A stretch of 7,678 nt of DNA from G039029935 sp039029935 (lineage in GTDB: Bacteria; Chloroflexota; Anaerolineae; Caldilineales; Caldilineaceae): the NCBI GenBank assembly GCA_039029935.1, contig JBCCFC010000653.1:1-7678 (forward strand). The letters run 5' to 3'. Position numbers and translations under genes: made by a program. The notes beneath the pieces were generated by a model. That model ran no database searches. It saw nothing but the letters and a program-made list of their open reading frames with translations, and was not told the origin of the DNA. This document shows positions 6,034 through 7,678 of the stretch, in pieces (position 1 is the stretch's first letter; each line of letters starts with the position of its first letter).

Positions 6034-7678
6034 CTAAACCTCGTTCCACAAAATACGACCAAACCCTACACTCACGACCGCATAACAACGTAGAACCAAG
6101 TCATCCCCATGCTGCGCCACCAATTTTTGGCGATATTTGTGTAGCTGATCTTCTGCCTCGGTAAATTTGGCCTGCACATTCTTCAACGCCTTCAAGTCAT
6201 CACGGGTTCGTGTCTTGGCATCTTCCTCAGTCAATGCCTTATAGATGGTTTTTCCCTTTTGTGTAGTTACTTTTTCGGTTGCCTGGTTCAGTGGTAACTG
6301 CTTAAACTCAATCAAAATGTCGTATACACCGCTCTCACGCATCCCTGGCCGTACCAACAGCAGCAAGTCACCAAAACTTCGTTCGAGTTGTGCTTCCGAA
6401 TACATCAGATAGAGGTCGGTGTGGTAAAGCAGCATCATAAAAATCGTCTTGAGCGTGCCTTCATTAAAATCTCGTCCGTCACGCCCGTTGTAGAGATTGA
6501 GGAGATGCGTTTGCGCAAAGAGGCAAAGCGGCTCTATATCCCCTGTCACAAAAAGTTCATCCGCTGCTGCGATGCCTTCCGCAACTTTGCTGGCATCGCT
6601 CTGGACACGCTGGGTTAACACACGCTCGCTATACAGTTGCCGAATCACAAGGTTGGGAATCTCCAAGCGTATCTTATTCGCTGGGGCGAGACCCATCGGG
6701 GTCAACGCACCCAGATGACAGAGAAGAACTGCTAACCGTTCTTTCTGTAGGTTTGCGTTCAACAAATCACGGACACCAAACTTTTGGCGCATTGTGCGTA
6801 CTATGATGGTGCGGTCAAGCGCAAAGGCATCGTCAAGGAGTTCTGCACCCGCTTTATACGCAGCGATATGTCTCAGTTTATGATCATCAGGCGTCAAATT
6901 TTCATCGAGCAATTCTGTCGGGTAATCTTCCTGCGCCTGAAACTCTTCAAGAAAATAAAAGGCCAAGGTGGGGTTGTATACTTTGGGCACATGCTCGGCC
7001 TTGCCTCTGCGAAAATCTTCGATGAACAGAGAACCGTTGTAGTAATTCTCCATTAAGGCCATCATCTTTTCAAGTTCCGTGTCCTTATCCTCAACCACAT
7101 CATGCAACTCAGGGTTATCCAGCAATTGTGCCACCAACTGACGCAACTCAGGCTGTGTAAAGCCACAGAGTTCATTGAGTTCACGCCGCCATGATATATT
7201 CTTAAAGGTATTTGCACCACTGGTGACATCGCTCAACACAATCGGTGAGACGCCTGTCATAAACACACGATCCAGCCCATCCCCAGACCCAGCACTCTTC
7301 AAGTTTTTAAACAAAGTCTTGAACAAACCTTCACCCTTGACCAAATCAATGTAGCGTTGTCGTTGTGCGTCGGTTTCCTGTTGCGTCTTCTGTTTAGGGA
7401 CCATCAGCACTTCGTTGGCAAAGTTATCATACTCATCAATAAAGAGATAGAGCTTATGACCTGATAGTTTAACGGCTGAAACCAATGAACTGAACGAAAT
7501 AAAAGCATCATCTTCATCAATCTCAATCGTTTCTTTTAAGTAATCACGATACTCTCTGCTAAATTGTTTGATATAACGATTTAGATGTTTATTGAGCGAT
7601 AGTTGAACCCCTTCAATTGTGCCACTGACAACAACTTTTGAAAAATCCCAGCGCATCACCATATATGTATTGTGGAGC
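6034..7678 (-). CDS. AAA-ATPase-like protein with C-terminal PD-(D/E)XK nuclease-like domain, N-terminus outside the window
   Basis: The gene reads leftward to TAG (6036-6034). Upstream of the first ATG (7662-7660) the frame stays open to the window end (L-H-N-T-Y-M-V-M-R-W-D-F-S-K-V), and this segment matches the 'y-x-V-x-x-x-D-F-S' strand normally found well after the Walker A motif in this family (AAA-ATPase-like PF09820 with PDDEXK_9 PF08011). The real start and the P-loop are therefore beyond 7678. Counting from that ATG, residues 71-79 are Walker B (LYLFIDEYD), 136-140 TGVSP is a sensor-like strand, and 163-230 the helical part with CGFTQPELRQL and ENYYNGSLF. The C-terminal domain (about 370-540) has Gly431-Asp432, then IEFK (Glu452, Lys454), the D...E-x-K pattern of the PD-(D/E)XK fold. 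The charged helix 478-515 precedes the final strand. Family members are abundant in many bacteria, often in multiple copies; their role is not settled and nuclease activity here is inferred. Confidence 0.9.
   Translation of the reverse strand, partial: LHNTYMVMRWDFSKVVVSGTIEGVQLSLNKHLNRYIKQFSREYRDYLKETIEIDEDDAFISFSSLVSAVKLSGHKLYLFIDEYDNFANEVLMVPKQKTQQETDAQRQRYIDLVKGEGLFKTLFKNLKSAGSGDGLDRVFMTGVSPIVLSDVTSGANTFKNISWRRELNELCGFTQPELRQLVAQLLDNPELHDVVEDKDTELEKMMALMENYYNGSLFIEDFRRGKAEHVPKVYNPTLAFYFLEEFQAQEDYPTELLDENLTPDDHKLRHIAAYKAGAELLDDAFALDRTIIVRTMRQKFGVRDLLNANLQKERLAVLLCHLGALTPMGLAPANKIRLEIPNLVIRQLYSERVLTQRVQSDASKVAEGIAAADELFVTGDIEPLCLFAQTHLLNLYNGRDGRDFNEGTLKTIFMMLLYHTDLYLMYSEAQLERSFGDLLLLVRPGMRESGVYDILIEFKQLPLNQATEKVTTQKGKTIYKALTEEDAKTRTRDDLKALKNVQAKFTEAEDQLHKYRQKLVAQHGDDLVLRCYAVVSVGFGRILWNEV

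Noticed and set aside
2424..7678. A single two-gene defence operon of the kinase-STAND and AAA/PD-(D/E)XK genes
   Set aside because: The genes converge on opposite strands with their own ends and a terminator-like region between them, so co-transcription is not possible; functional linkage is unsupported.

Overview
The window looks like accessory or intergenic-rich bacterial chromosome, most likely from a Chloroflexota-type organism (inference). The grounds are a multidomain SdrD-like surface protein ending in YLPVLRK, a very long soluble Ser/Thr kinase-ATPase-TPR protein, and an apparently leaderless start with a -10 box right against the ATG. No rRNA, tRNA or CRISPR array was seen.

Layout, left to right. 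(1) Positions 1-470 hold the C-terminal part of a DDE-type insertion-sequence transposase whose beginning lies before the window. (2) Directly abutting it, 470-2289 on the + strand, are the remains of a large secreted or surface protein made of SdrD/Cna-B-like Ca-binding beta domains, a DUF11-like domain and an FN3-like domain. It carries three independent lesions: loss of its 5' part at the IS junction, an in-frame TAA at 980-982, and a frameshift near 2217-2221 that separates the last about 22 codons. (3) A strong intrinsic terminator (2323-2364) ends that unit. (4) A promoter at 2389-2417 drives a 1153-residue kinase-STAND ATPase-TPR protein (2424-5885, +) that seems to start at the first transcribed base. 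(5) A 148-bp convergent intergenic region (5886-6033) holds a heptanucleotide tandem repeat that runs into the kinase gene's last codons, inverted copies of the same motif by the opposing gene's stop, and two hairpins. (6) Positions 6034-7678 on the - strand carry an AAA-ATPase-like protein with a C-terminal PD-(D/E)XK nuclease-like domain, cut at its N-terminus by the window end.

The genes do not form one operon. The kinase-STAND protein is probably a stand-alone cytoplasmic sensor/signal protein, and the convergent AAA/PD-(D/E)XK protein belongs to a widespread family of unproven function. Both classes can occur in defence or conflict contexts, but nothing in the sequence ties them into one system. 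The clearest story is the decay of a surface-protein gene after IS insertion. The most testable regulatory observation is the leaderless start of the kinase gene.
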